DNA of 64,000 nucleotides from Phyllostachys edulis (lineage: Eukaryota; Streptophyta; Magnoliopsida; Poales; Poaceae), in contig CM070548.1 in the NCBI GenBank assembly GCA_036346405.1, positions 67,604,877-67,668,876 of the forward strand. The letters are read 5' to 3'. The notes beneath the pieces were generated by a model. It made no database searches and was not told where the DNA came from. It saw nothing but the letters and a program-made list of their open reading frames with translations. The first letter of the stretch is position 1, and each line of letters begins with the position of its first letter. A program made the translations under genes and the position numbers. Below are positions 36,240 to 45,790 of the stretch, one piece after another.

Positions 36240-37124
36240 TCACCTGAAGCATAGACACTCCCATATTCATATACCCATAAAAAAAGCGTATTTGAGATAT
36301 CAAACTCTAAAAAAAACTCAACTCCAGTTTAACAAGTTTGAGCAAGTTTCATGGTATGTAATCACTATAGTCGCATTAAATGCAAGAGTAGTTCAAATTA
36401 GTTTGAACTAAGTTCAAAACTCACTTACCACAAAATATGTCAAGGGTATGAAATATTTCACACTCAAACTTCAAATTTCAGTCGATCATATGCAAGTATC
36501 GAACGGTTCTTCAGTTGGGTGCCTTATGTAATTTACCTAATAAAAAAAGCTCTTAAACAATCCCTTTATGATCCATGGAAGAGAAGCTGAGAGCAAATTC
36601 TCTACTAAAGAAGCCAAAAGAAAATCTTTCTTCATATGTTAGGCTTCACTACTTAAGCTCTTCCGAGTTCGGAGTTGATGCAGTTGTACATGTGTTACTT
36701 GTCAAGCTAAGCGAAGAGTACCAATCCAATAATACTCTTAGCAAGAACAATGAGATGCTGAAAACATCACCATCAAATTTGCCCTTCAAACCAACCAACG
36801 TGCTGTCACAATTCTGCAAAAGTAACCACTCGCGAGAACGGAGAAAAATCCACCAAAATTGGGCCCTCGCGAAACGTACCCAAACAAATGTACACCAAAC
36901 AAATGTACACCTCATACAGAGAGAGAGAGAGAGGCGGTGTGTCTGTGTGTGTGTGACAGTGTGAGAGAGCCATCAGCTATTTATGTCAGCTCGGCTGCGA
37001 GCCGCGCCGCGCGGACTGGAGCCAGGTGCGTGCGTGGGAAAGCGCCGTCTGGCGCGAACGTCCCCCTCATCTGACGTCGCGCACCCACAAGCCCCCCTCC
37101 CGCAATACACCATCAGCCCGAGGC
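36240..37124 (+). other. Upstream region of the zinc-finger repeat gene
   Basis: No coding exon is recognised; the 129-codon frame at 36575-36964 has no known domain. (GA)n and (TG)n runs occur at about 36918-36965. The last 150 bases before the TATA-like box become GC-rich with C-rich runs, as usual for a grass core promoter region. Confidence 0.45.
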
Positions 37125-37134
37125 CATAAATACG
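37125..37134 (+). promoter_or_regulatory. TATA-like box of the zinc-finger repeat gene
   Basis: CATAAATACG lies about 30 bases before a (TC)n tract (37155-37188), a common setting for a plant transcription start. The start site itself is inferred to fall near 37155. Confidence 0.45.
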
Positions 37135-37150
37135 CTCTCCCCTGCCTAGT

Positions 37151-37154
<4 letters not shown>

Positions 37155-37188
<34 letters not shown>
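37155..37188 (+). repeat. (TC)n tract in the 5' leader
   Basis: A nearly perfect TC dinucleotide run just downstream of the TATA-like box. Pyrimidine-rich tracts of this kind are frequent around plant transcription starts and in 5' leaders. Confidence 0.8.
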
Positions 37189-37190
<2 letters not shown>

Positions 37191-37222
37191 CACAGAGCCA
37201 CCAGAGTCTCCTCCATTGAGAG

Positions 37223-37234
37223 ATGCTAAGCTAG
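37223..37234 (+). CDS. Upstream ORF 1 (three codons)
   Basis: ATG CTA AGC TAG in the first leader exon encodes M-L-S and stops. Its stop codon ends exactly at the predicted exon-intron boundary. If translated it is a minimal uORF that could reduce initiation at the main start. Confidence 0.35.
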   Translation: MLS

Positions 37235-39645
37235 GTGATTCCCTGGTTTCTCTCTCCTCCGCTTCTGTTTCAGGATTGGTTCTATCTATGTTGCTCTATT
37301 CTGTCTGGTTTCCTTTTCCCTTGTTTGTGTGTCTGATGATATATCAGGGCCGTACATAGTCCTGGAACATTCGGTTAATTAGGCCACTGTGTGTTTGCTT
37401 TTGCGGGTGAGTTTTTGATTTCTGAGTCCTGATTCGAGGTTTTTGGGCTTACTGCCCTGGATGCCCTTGATTAGGGAATTCCTGTACGGTTTATTTAGAT
37501 CTGTCCGGCGCCCCCGTTCTTTCTGTTTGGTTGGTTCGTGGAAATTTACGAGATTTTTGTTCGGTTTCTGGGGCTTATGCTGTAGGAGGGGAGTCCTGTG
37601 TTTAGATTTTGGACTCGTCAGGATTTTTATTAGGTTTTGGTATTGTTGCTCTAAACTTCAGGCACCGTTTGCGATTTGAGCCAGATATGGCTTAGCCACA
37701 GGTTAAATCTTCCATTTCTCATCTATTAGACACAGGTTAGGTATCTGCTTTTGAGTTCCTTGTAGGGAGGTTTACATGTGAAGTATTTTTTTCGAAACTG
37801 TTCCTTAATAATTTTCTGGCCTCAAAACTAAAAAAGCTTTGGTTTGTTCCATGCCTGACAACATAGTCCTTAAACAAATTGCCACACCCTAGGGAGGTTA
37901 AATGCTCTCTCCATTAAACTTGTGTCCAGGACATGTATTACATATAGGTACTCTGAGTCCAACCGGATATGCTTGGATGTCTCGGTATTCTAGGGTGCTT
38001 CAGGTTTTTTCCACATCCCCAATGATTTTTAGAGGTACAAGTCCTACTAGAATACTAATTTCTTGGGGGAGAGCTGCCAATCTGTCTCATGCAAAGGCTC
38101 AAGTGATGCTCATGTTTATGGTCACGGTTGCTCTTTGGCATGGCTGCTGCTTACACGAAGCTTTGGCTGAATTCAGCCAAGTCAGAGAGGTAGCTGCATC
38201 CCATACCTCTGGTGTTCTTTTCCGCGGCCGCGGGTACTGGAATGTTAGATCGAATAGTCAACTGGATGGGCGCTTCCTGTTGTCCTAGAAAATCTGCTCA
38301 TAGTTATGAATGAATGTTGACCCAGCTGTTTGTACTGTTAAGGGATCTCCTTGTACATTTGTAGACATTAGGTACGACTTGAACAAGTTCTAAATTAAGT
38401 AGTTCTATGAGATGTTGAGGAAGTTCTGGTATTTCACCGATTCATCAATTATTAAGCCTTAAAAAAATTATGTGAGTCAATTTATCTGCTCAATATGGTG
38501 AGCATAACATGTGTACTGTAGAGGATTTATAGTTAAAAAGGCTCAAAATTTCAGTCAAATTGTTAAGATACCTGTTGTGCAAACTCATTTTGTCAAGTAC
38601 TAAATGATGAGGGCCACTGTTGATATGTGGCTCCTGCGCAAGGGAAGCTTTGACTTATGTTATTGTGTGCGTTGCATGAATTTTTTATTTCTTCATATTC
38701 TAAAGGTACAGTTAACGACGATCTAATACCATACTTCTTAGGTTGAAATTTGGGTGTTGCTTCAATTCTGTATGTCCATTCTGTTTAGAGAAAATTTACA
38801 ATATGCCACAGAATAACTGCATGGCCTATATGGAAGTGAGATATTAGTAACATATTACGAAGATTTGGAGTTATTTAATGACATATAACGAATTGCCCCT
38901 TCTGTTTAACATTACCATTTACCCCTCGATAAATAACATAATCTTTGTGATTTGCCAACAAAATAGAAGCCCAATTTTTTAAGGTCCTGGTTACAGTTCT
39001 TTGTCATATATTAACTTATTCCTATGTTTGCCGATCTCCTTTTAGTGTACCAGCTTTTCAAGTGCAGTAAGTTATGCTTCTTACTTCTCTTGTCAAGTTA
39101 AATGAGATCTTATCAATTATTCTCTCTACCACAAACCTTTGTTTGCAGTTTGCCTACTAGTTTAGTCCTCCTTTTGATGATTGCCAAACATTCCGTGATA
39201 TTTTGTGGTTGGTGTGGTCGATAAAAAAATTGTTCTTAAAATTCCTGAATCTCCTAAGGTTTTTTCTAGAACAGATGTCGAACACATGAGGTGGATAAGA
39301 ATAGTCCAAATTTTACTAGAACCAGATAGTCAGTCAGAAAGCTGTAAAATCACGGTCCCACATAAGAAATAAGAAAATCAGCATTCCTGTAGCCCCTAAT
39401 GGTATTCAGTTTTAGCAATTCAAAGTCCAAGAGTCAATGATTTATTCTTTCTATTGATTTGTGTGCAAGTATGGCTAGGCTGATCTTTCTACTGATTTGT
39501 TCTTTCAGTTCTCTTCTGGGCATCATTACTTGTTTTATTTCGGTAGTTAATTTCACGCCTATATGCATTTGATGCTACTAATCTTAAGTTATGTTACTTT
39601 TGGAGCATGAACTTTAGCTGACTTACCATTTCCATTCTGTTGCAG
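37235..39645 (+). other. Predicted 2.4-kb intron in the 5' leader
   Basis: The donor CTAG|GTGATT at 37234/37235 and the acceptor TTCCATTCTGTTGCAG|TATTG at 39645/39646 fit plant splice consensus. The interval is T-rich and without coding exons. A long intron in the 5' untranslated region is common in this kind of grass gene. Other donors may be used, for example if exon 1 is longer. The prediction rests only on sequence. Confidence 0.5.
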
Positions 39646-39708
39646 TATTGTTGTAGCCTGAAGATTGTCCTGGCACATAGCATTTGAGCTCTCCTCTGCT
39701 TCTACTCG

Positions 39709-39750
39709 ATGCTCAGCTACCTGACAACAGTATTATATCAGATGGTTTAG
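39709..39750 (+). CDS. Upstream ORF 2 (13 codons)
   Basis: It starts ATG CTC AGC and ends at TAG 39748-39750, encoding MLSYLTTVLYQMV. It lies in the second leader exon, 257 bases before the main start. It begins with the same M-L-S as upstream ORF 1. Whether it is translated is unknown. Confidence 0.3.
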   Translation: MLSYLTTVLYQMV

Positions 39751-39806
39751 CCTGTCAGAGGTCTCAAGTACCTTGTGGATCATAATATTTCAGAAGCTAG
39801 ACGGTA

Positions 39807-39908
39807 ATGGACAGGGCGGACACATCGGGTTTTGTTAGTGGTGGGCTCAGTGGTACTTCACTGCTGCTGATATTCTTTCACTTCGTCTGCACTACAGTGC
39901 ACATATAA
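39807..39908 (+). CDS. Upstream ORF 3 (33 codons)
   Basis: The ATG at 39807 sits in a fair context (GGTAATGGA) and the frame ends at TAA 39906-39908, 98 bases before the main start. The predicted peptide is hydrophobic at its C-terminal half. Alternative splicing at the CAG before 39792 would keep this ORF. Confidence 0.3.
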   Translation: MDRADTSGFVSGGLSGTSLLLIFFHFVCTTVHI

Positions 39909-40006
39909 AAAGATCAGGAAACACCTGATCTGCTGCTCTCCAGAGATAGTGTTCTCATTGTTGTTTCTTCCACCACCTTCACTGTATATTAAAGTACTTA
40001 GCCTAG

Positions 40007-41965
40007 ATGAATAACGGTTTCGCGGATATCCTTCACCGTGGAAACCAGCCCCCGATGGATAGCTCTGCAGTGCTAATGGGGCACTCAGTGCCAGGCTACA
40101 CAACAGTGGTCAGCCATGGCCAGACCTCATTCTCCCTGGACTTCCGGGTTTCAGCAATGGACAACTGCAGTCATGGCAGCAGAGGTACGCGGAGGTCGAA
40201 TCATGCGTCTGCACAAGATGATGGATGCAGGTTGGTTCTTGGATTGGGTCAGTCGCCGGACCTCAACTCCGCAGACCACCAGCCTACCGGAGGAGTACGC
40301 AACAAGTCGAAAGCGCCCGTGACTTTGTTTGGCCAGAGTTTCTCATTCACTGATCCTGGGATGCTGAGCCTTGGGTTTCACCAGGGGGATAATGCTGAAG
40401 CAATCATTCAACATTCGGAAGCGCCTACCGGAAACATCATCTCCTTTTCCGTTGTCGACGAGGGCTCGACGTCCGCAAGGAGGAGCTCCGGTGGCTACAT
40501 GCCGTCCCAGATATTTGCGCCTCGGCCAAATCTTCTTGTTGCTGAAGAGGCTCAGCTAGAGGCACAAAATCTGCAAGATGACACGGACAACACCATTGAT
40601 AGTGCTCATCATGCTGAGCGTCGACTTCAGTTTAGCCCTGAACCTTCAGCGACCATGACGGAGACTTCGTTCGGTGTGAGCTCTGATGTTGTCACGGGTG
40701 TAAGCAATCCTGGGCAGCAGGCTCATCGCCGGCATCCGAAGAAGTGCAGGTTCAAAGGATGTTCTAAAGGCGCGAGAGGTGCATCAGGCCTGTGCATTGC
40801 TCATGGAGGCGGGCAGAGGTGCCAGAAGCCCGGGTGCCACAAGGGCGCCGAGAGCCGCACGGCCTACTGCAAGGCCCATGGAGGAGGTCGGCGGTGCCTG
40901 CAGCTCGGCTGCACCAAGAGCGCCGAGGGGAAGACGGATTACTGCATCGCCCACGGGGGAGGGCGCCGATGCGGGCACCATGGCTGCCCTAAAGCCGCGC
41001 GGGGAAAGTCCGGGCGATGTATCAAGCACGGAGGAGGGAAGAGGTGCGCGGTCGAGGGCTGCATCCGGAGCGCCGAGGGGAGGGTCGGGCTCTGCATCTC
41101 CCACGGTGGCGGCCGCCGGTGCCAGTACCCGGACTGCTGCAAGGGGGCGCAGGGCAGCACGCTCTACTGCAAGGCGCACGGCGGCGGCAAGAGGTGTGTC
41201 TTCGAGGGCTGCCCCAAGGGCGCCGAAGGCAGCACGCCGCTGTGCAAGGCGCACGGCGGCGGGAAGCGCTGCATGTTCGAAGGCGGCGGCGTGTGCCCCA
41301 AGAGCGTCCACGGGGGCACCAGCTTCTGCGTGGCGCACGGGGGAGGGAAGCGCTGCGCGGTGCCCGGGTGCACCAAGAGCGCGCGCGGGCGCACGGACTG
41401 CTGCGTGAAGCACGGCGGCGGCAAGCGGTGCAGGGTCGACGGCTGCGGCAAGAGCGCGCAGGGGAGCAGCGAGTTCTGCAAGGCCCACGGCGGCGGCAAG
41501 CGGTGCACGTGGGGCATGGGCTGCGAGAAGTTCGCCCGCGGGAGGAGCGGCCTCTGCGCCGCTCACGGGACGCTGATGGCCTCACAGCAACAGCAACGTC
41601 GCGGCGACGCGGCAGGAAAGAACGGCGGCGGGAGCATGATCGGGCCGGGGCTCTTCCACGGCATCGTGTCGTCGTCGGCCGCAGCCGTCGCTGGCAGCGC
41701 CATGAACAACGACTACTCGTCGTCGGGCTTCAGCACGGTGTCGGACTGCGACGGCTCGCCCGTGGCCACGGCGAGGAGGCAGGAGCTGATACCTCCTCAG
41801 GTGCTGGTTCCCCTCTCTATGAAGTCCTCTTCGTCATCCGTGCCATCGTCCGATAGGGGCAGAGGGGGAAGAGGGCTCGCTGTTCCCGAGGGGAGGGTGC
41901 ACGGTGGTGGCCTTCTGTCATTGCTCGGAGGGAGCTTCAGGAACGTTAACGTCGACAAGCTCTGA
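40007..41965 (+). CDS. Tandem CHC-type zinc-finger repeat protein ('WRKY19-like', no WRKY domain)
   Basis: A single open exon encodes 652 residues. Residues 247-520 hold eleven consecutive units of about 25 residues with the pattern C-x4-C-x10-C-x2-H followed by GGGKR or GGGRR, for example CVFEGCPKGAEGSTPLCKAH. Unit 8 is altered to C-x7-C and unit 11 to C-x5-C. The Cys/His spacing suggests one metal ion per unit; this is inference. The N-terminal 246 residues are Ser/Asn-rich and include LVLGL at 76-80, an LxLxL pattern like the EAR repression motif. The C-terminus is Ser/Gly-rich with PEGRVHGGGLLSLLGG near the end. The family occurs across plants and is often labelled 'probable WRKY transcription factor 19' because similar repeats occur in Arabidopsis WRKY19. 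No WRKYGQK is present, so that label misleads. A nuclear regulatory role is likely but unproven. The start chosen is the first ATG of the long frame and is preceded by stops. Confidence 0.9.
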   Translation: MNNGFADILHRGNQPPMDSSAVLMGHSVPGYTTVVSHGQTSFSLDFRVSAMDNCSHGSRGTRRSNHASAQDDGCRLVLGLGQSPDLNSADHQPTGGVRNKSKAPVTLFGQSFSFTDPGMLSLGFHQGDNAEAIIQHSEAPTGNIISFSVVDEGSTSARRSSGGYMPSQIFAPRPNLLVAEEAQLEAQNLQDDTDNTIDSAHHAERRLQFSPEPSATMTETSFGVSSDVVTGVSNPGQQAHRRHPKKCRFKGCSKGARGASGLCIAHGGGQRCQKPGCHKGAESRTAYCKAHGGGRRCLQLGCTKSAEGKTDYCIAHGGGRRCGHHGCPKAARGKSGRCIKHGGGKRCAVEGCIRSAEGRVGLCISHGGGRRCQYPDCCKGAQGSTLYCKAHGGGKRCVFEGCPKGAEGSTPLCKAHGGGKRCMFEGGGVCPKSVHGGTSFCVAHGGGKRCAVPGCTKSARGRTDCCVKHGGGKRCRVDGCGKSAQGSSEFCKAHGGGKRCTWGMGCEKFARGRSGLCAAHGTLMASQQQQRRGDAAGKNGGGSMIGPGLFHGIVSSSAAAVAGSAMNNDYSSSGFSTVSDCDGSPVATARRQELIPPQVLVPLSMKSSSSSVPSSDRGRGGRGLAVPEGRVHGGGLLSLLGGSFRNVNVDKL

Positions 41966-42290
41966 AGCGGCCCGTTCCTGAGGCTCCATTTCAGTTTCTA
42001 TTATATAGCTGTCCTTCAAAAAGAAAAGGAAAAACTGTAGCATTTAGATTGGCTGTCTATAAGGGAGGGTCTTCGTCTGCCTACTGAGCTGGTATGGCGC
42101 TTTATAGATTGTTTTTGGTGTAATTATGCCAAGAGTCTGGACTCGAGACATGAATTTGTCATGGGATTTCATATGTTTTGAATTCGTGGCAGGTCCGAAA
42201 GCTTTTGGGATGGGAAAGCTTTTAGGCTGTAGTTCTTGTGAATAAGATCTATATGTAATAATCAGACTTCACTTCTGCTACAATCTGCTG
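41966..42290 (+). other. Probable 3' untranslated region and poly(A) signal
   Basis: The AT-rich sequence after the stop contains AATAAG at 42241-42246 and TGTAATAA just after it. Both are plausible near-upstream poly(A) signals. The cleavage site would fall at about 42260-42290. No direct evidence is available. Confidence 0.35.
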
Positions 42291-42592
42291 GATTATCTGT
42301 CAAAGATAAATATGGGGTGGGTGATAGGCTTTTATACTCGTGTCGTTGTGGCAGTTGATCTGAGTTCCAAGTGTGTGCTGTTGATTGGTGCTTGTCATCT
42401 GTTCAATTTCTCATCTGCATCGAGTATTGTTTCAGTGTCCTCTCAACTTCGCGTAAGCTTTGCAATAACTGTACCTAAGCACTGTATCTGTCATTCGGTC
42501 CATATGGATATGGTTGGGGATCTGTGATTTGCGGGCCTTGTGGCAGTCAAAATTTCTAGTACCAAGTACTACTAACATGATTATGAAGAAAT

Positions 42593-42688
42593 AGGAACCT
42601 GCAGATTTGCAATCTTCAGAACCTCGGAGACTCCTGTAGCAGGAACCTGCAGATTTGCAATCTTCAGAACCTCGGAGACTCCTGTAGC
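42593..42688. repeat. Exact 48-bp tandem duplication
   Basis: Two identical copies, 42593-42640 and 42641-42688, start AGGAACCTGCAGATTTGCAA and end CTCCTGTAGC. Perfect identity points to a recent duplication. It lies downstream of the zinc-finger repeat gene. Confidence 0.95.
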
Positions 42689-42989
42689 CCATCTGGCTTC
42701 TTTCATTTGGCTGTACATGTAACTAACGTCTGACCATGCCGTGGCGTCCCCAGTATGCAGTTCTTATAACCACAGTTAACAGTTTATGTGATCACATCTG
42801 CTTTGCCTGATCAACGGTATATCTTTGTACAGATCCGTGGATAGCACAATGTGTTTGCCTCGTCCTATTCTGGCCATGTAAAAGCTATGTAGCCTTAAGA
42901 ACGCCCACTGTTGCCAGCCAATGCTGCTACATGAAACAAGTTTTGGTAGCCTCCAAGATCTTTGTTAAGAAACCTAGATTAGAGGTTGA

Positions 42990-43367
42990 TGTTACGGACC
43001 TGGATCCTTGAGTGATTGGGCTTCGTGGTTGGACAAGCATTGGACCGGCTCTGGCCAGTAGGCTAGGAAGGGGATTGGCTGGCCGGGCATCGATTACAAA
43101 AGGAAAACAGCAGCAACGCATATGGGCATCGAAGAAGAACAAACCAACAGACTGCTTCCTCCTCCTCCATTCTGCTTCCTTCCCCAAACTCGTGTTCCTT
43201 TGATTCCCAGTCCCTTGCTTCTTCTCCTCTTCCCAGTCTCTGAGTCCCAGTCCATTTACTAGTTCCTACTTCCAATTCCCCTATTGTATCTCCAAATACT
43301 TGATGGATTTAAGTACTACAGATATTGAGTGATGTTCTTTTGTGTTCATCCATTTGGGTATGTAACA
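42990..43367 (+). repeat. LTR A of the composite
   Basis: It starts TGTTACGGACCTGGATCC and ends GGGTATGTAACA, and ATTGGTATCAGAGC follows at once. That is the initiator-tRNA-Met primer-binding site of plant retroelements. Confidence 0.85.
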
Positions 43368-43809
43368 ATTGGTATCAGAGCCTTCAATCCTGATGATGCT
43401 GTGCTCCGAGGTGGCCATGACCGACGCTGAGAAGGAGAGCGAAGCACGATGTAAGGTGATGTTGAACAAATTGATCTCTAAAGTGAAGAAGCAGACATTG
43501 GCGATGGAAGATTTGGTCGGGCGCATGAATGAGCTCGCGGTCGGCTTGAAGGTCATCGTCCATCCGTTAGGAGCAACCGTTCATGCCTTGCCACCATCCG
43601 CAACTGCACCGACTGCCACCTTTGCCGCCGCTGTGGACCCCTCCGTGGTAGCAGCTACTCCACGCGCAGATGCTGCCATCACCCCCAGATCGCCCACCAA
43701 GTGTTCGACGTCGGGCCTCGACCCTAAGGCCGGCTACCCCAAGGTCGCGGCTGTGACGACTGTCGCCTCCAATCTAGTGTGTGAAGGCACTAGTGTCCTC
43801 GCCAACAAT
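43368..43809 (+). pseudogene. Primer-binding site and N-terminal gag-like ORF next to LTR A
   Basis: ATTGGTATCAGAGC occupies 43368-43381. An open frame then encodes an acidic, helical start (MTDAEKESEARCKVMLNKLI) and an Ala/Pro-rich segment before it runs into LTR B. No zinc knuckle or enzyme domain follows. I read it as the first part of a gag or leader protein, cut off by the junction with LTR B at 43809/43810. Confidence 0.55.
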
Positions 43810-44189
43810 TGTTACATACCCAAATGGATGAACACAAAAGAACACCACTCAATATCTGTAATACTCAAATCCATCAAGTATTTGGAGATACAATAGGGGA
43901 ATTGGCAGTAGGAACTAGTAAATGGACTGGGACTCAGAGACTGGGAAGAGGAGAAGAAGCAAGGGACTGGGAATCAGAGGAACAAGAGTTTGGGGAAGAA
44001 AGCAGAATGGAGGAGGAAGAAGCAGTCTGTCAGTTTGTTCTTCTTCGATGCCTGTATGCGTTGCTGCTGTTTTCCTTTTGTAATTGATGCTCGGCCAGCC
44101 AATCCCCTTCCTAGCCTATTGGGCCCAGAGCCGGTCCAATGCTTGTCCAACCATGAAGCCCAATCACTCAAGGATCCAGGTCCGTGACA
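43810..44189 (-). repeat. LTR B of the composite
   Basis: In minus orientation it starts TGTCACGGACCTGGATCC and ends TATGTAACA. Directly before its start on the minus strand is the purine tract CAAGGGAGGGAGAA (44203-44190). That makes it the 3' LTR of the minus-strand element that spans to LTR C. Confidence 0.85.
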
Positions 44190-44529
44190 TTCTCCCTCCC
44201 TTGAAATTCGGCTTGTCCCCAAGCCGCTGTGATGAAACCATTGGATTTGAGCTCACCGCCTCCAGGGTCCCGTGTCATTTGCACTTCCTTGATGGCAACT
44301 AATATCTAGCCAATCAACCCCATGAAATTTTGTACGTAGCAGCACCAGCCATGTTTAACTCCTAGATACTCCACTTGTAGGATCCCTCGAGAAGAATTCC
44401 CTATTGTCTCTTGCTCATGTAGAAGTGCAGTCCTGAGTACTAGTGTACAAAATGATCTCAAATGCTCAAGAGCCACCAGTGTCAAGTCCTCATCATGGGT
44501 AGCACATTCCTGTTGCATCCAAGTCCCCT

Positions 44530-45165
44530 CAAGAGCAACAACTACCTTCTCAGTAACAACACTGCCATTAACACCAGCATTCTTAGCAATCAATTTAAGT
44601 GGGTAGCTTAGGGCCCTACTCACTATTTCAGCTCCGACCTTCTACTTGTCATTCTCCAGGGTGTCCTTGATAGCAACAATCTTCAATGCTCCTCTACGCT
44701 TGTTGACCACAAGGGTAGCAAGAGCCGACTGTTCAATATCCTCAGCAATTATCAGAATTGGGTATGCACCACTAATGGCTTCCTCCAAAACATTGACAAG
44801 ATCCTTTGCATTGTTGATTTTCTTATCCAGCAGAAGCAGCTTGCAGTTCTCGTACTCAGCAGACATTTTCTCACTGTCAGTTACAAAATAAGGAGAGATA
44901 TGACCACGATCAAATTGCATTCCCTCCACATCATAGAGATTATTTTTGGAACTTCTCCTTTCTTCAAGGGTAACCACACCCTTCTGGCTGACCTTGCTCA
45001 TAGACTCTGCTATCATTTTACTAATTTCATGGTTGTTACCCGCACTGACTACAGCAACATCTGCAAGCTCACTATCTTCCACCTCCTTTGAGAACTTCTG
45101 TAGTTCTTCAACAAGTGCTTTCACTGTTTTCTCAATACCACGAGTACTTTGTATAGGATTCGGCT
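44530..45165 (-). pseudogene. Captured fragment of plastid chaperonin 60 beta
   Basis: On the minus strand the frame shows RGIEKTVKALVEELQKFSKE, then KMIAESMSKVSQKGVVTLEE, EGMQFDRGHISPYFVTDSEK and ILIIAEDIEQSALATLVVNK. These are strongly diagnostic of the middle part of the CPN60-beta (RuBisCO-binding) subunit. After GALKIVAIK the text jumps to DTLENDK and, after a stop, SRALSYPLKLIAKNAGVNGS (44623-44530), which in the intact protein lies far downstream. The gene therefore has an internal deletion, lacks its N-terminus and ends early. It follows the RAD23 fragment directly. The uninterrupted reading suggests capture from spliced RNA. No function is expected. Confidence 0.85.
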
Positions 45166-45174
45166 TGCCCCAAA

Positions 45175-45790
45175 GCAGTGGTTGAGTTGGTTGTGAAGCT
45201 TGGACAGGATTAGCTGGATTAGCTGGCTTGGCACTCGGAGATGGTGCAGGAATCTCCATCTACTCAGGAGCACCAGAATATAAATACTCAACAGCCCACC
45301 CTGGGTTGTTGAATGCAGCCCGTAGAGCACGCATCATAGTATCTATGTCCCACGTTCCATCACCCATGACAAGAATTGATTGAATTGTTGCCTCTAGGTT
45401 GCTGCCAGCAACAAGGTTTGAGGCAGCCTGACCATAAGGATCTACTTCAATAGATACAACAACAGCAGGAGCTGGGAAGGCTGTGGCATTTGGGGCAGGA
45501 GCATTGACAGGTACAATAGGTGCTGGTGTAGCTGGTGCTTGAGATGCAGGTGCAGCAAGCACTATCTGGGTAAGGGGTGCCTGATTTAAAGGTGCCTTGG
45601 ATGTAGTTGGAGCTGCAATCGATGAGCCCCTACTCTTGCTAAGCATTATAACAAGGATGTTGTTTTCAAGAACTTTGTTTTCCTCCAATGCAGTATCGTC
45701 CTTGAGCACCTTCCCTTGGTGTATGAACATTTGTTGGTCAGCAGGGTAGACATTCTGCCCTTGTGTACTCTCAATAAGCTTCTTCACATC
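45175..45790 (-). pseudogene. Captured fragment of RAD23 (ubiquitin receptor)
   Basis: The minus-strand frame begins inside the ubiquitin-like domain (VKKLIESTQGQNVYPADQQM, then FIHQGKVLKDDTALEENKVL). It continues through an Ala/Pro-rich linker and the first UBA domain (LEATIQSILVMGDGTWDIDT, then MMRALRAAFNNPGWAVEYLY). A stop follows YSGAPE, and linker-like text (PANPVQASQPTQP) continues to the CPN60-beta junction near 45170. The first roughly 20 residues of the ubiquitin-like domain, the XPC-binding domain and the second UBA are missing. In the intact protein RAD23 carries ubiquitinated cargo to the proteasome. Confidence 0.85.

Noticed and set aside
36575..36964. 129-codon ORF upstream of the zinc-finger repeat gene
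   Set aside because: No recognisable domain; it ends in a (GA)n/(TG)n microsatellite that yields Arg/Cys/Val repeats.
40779..41856. Long open frames of 187-279 codons in other frames and on the minus strand across the zinc-finger repeat region
   Set aside because: They are rich in Ala, Arg and Pro and mirror the GC-rich repeat of the true gene. The Cys/His repeat pattern and the full-length start and stop exist only in the 40007 frame.
40007..41965. Annotation as a WRKY transcription factor
   Set aside because: No WRKYGQK or its zinc-binding tail is present; only the tandem repeat part that also occurs in Arabidopsis WRKY19 is shared.
44642..45259. Functional CPN60 gene
   Set aside because: It lacks the N-terminus, has an internal deletion and a stop, is fused to RAD23, and lies between LTRs.
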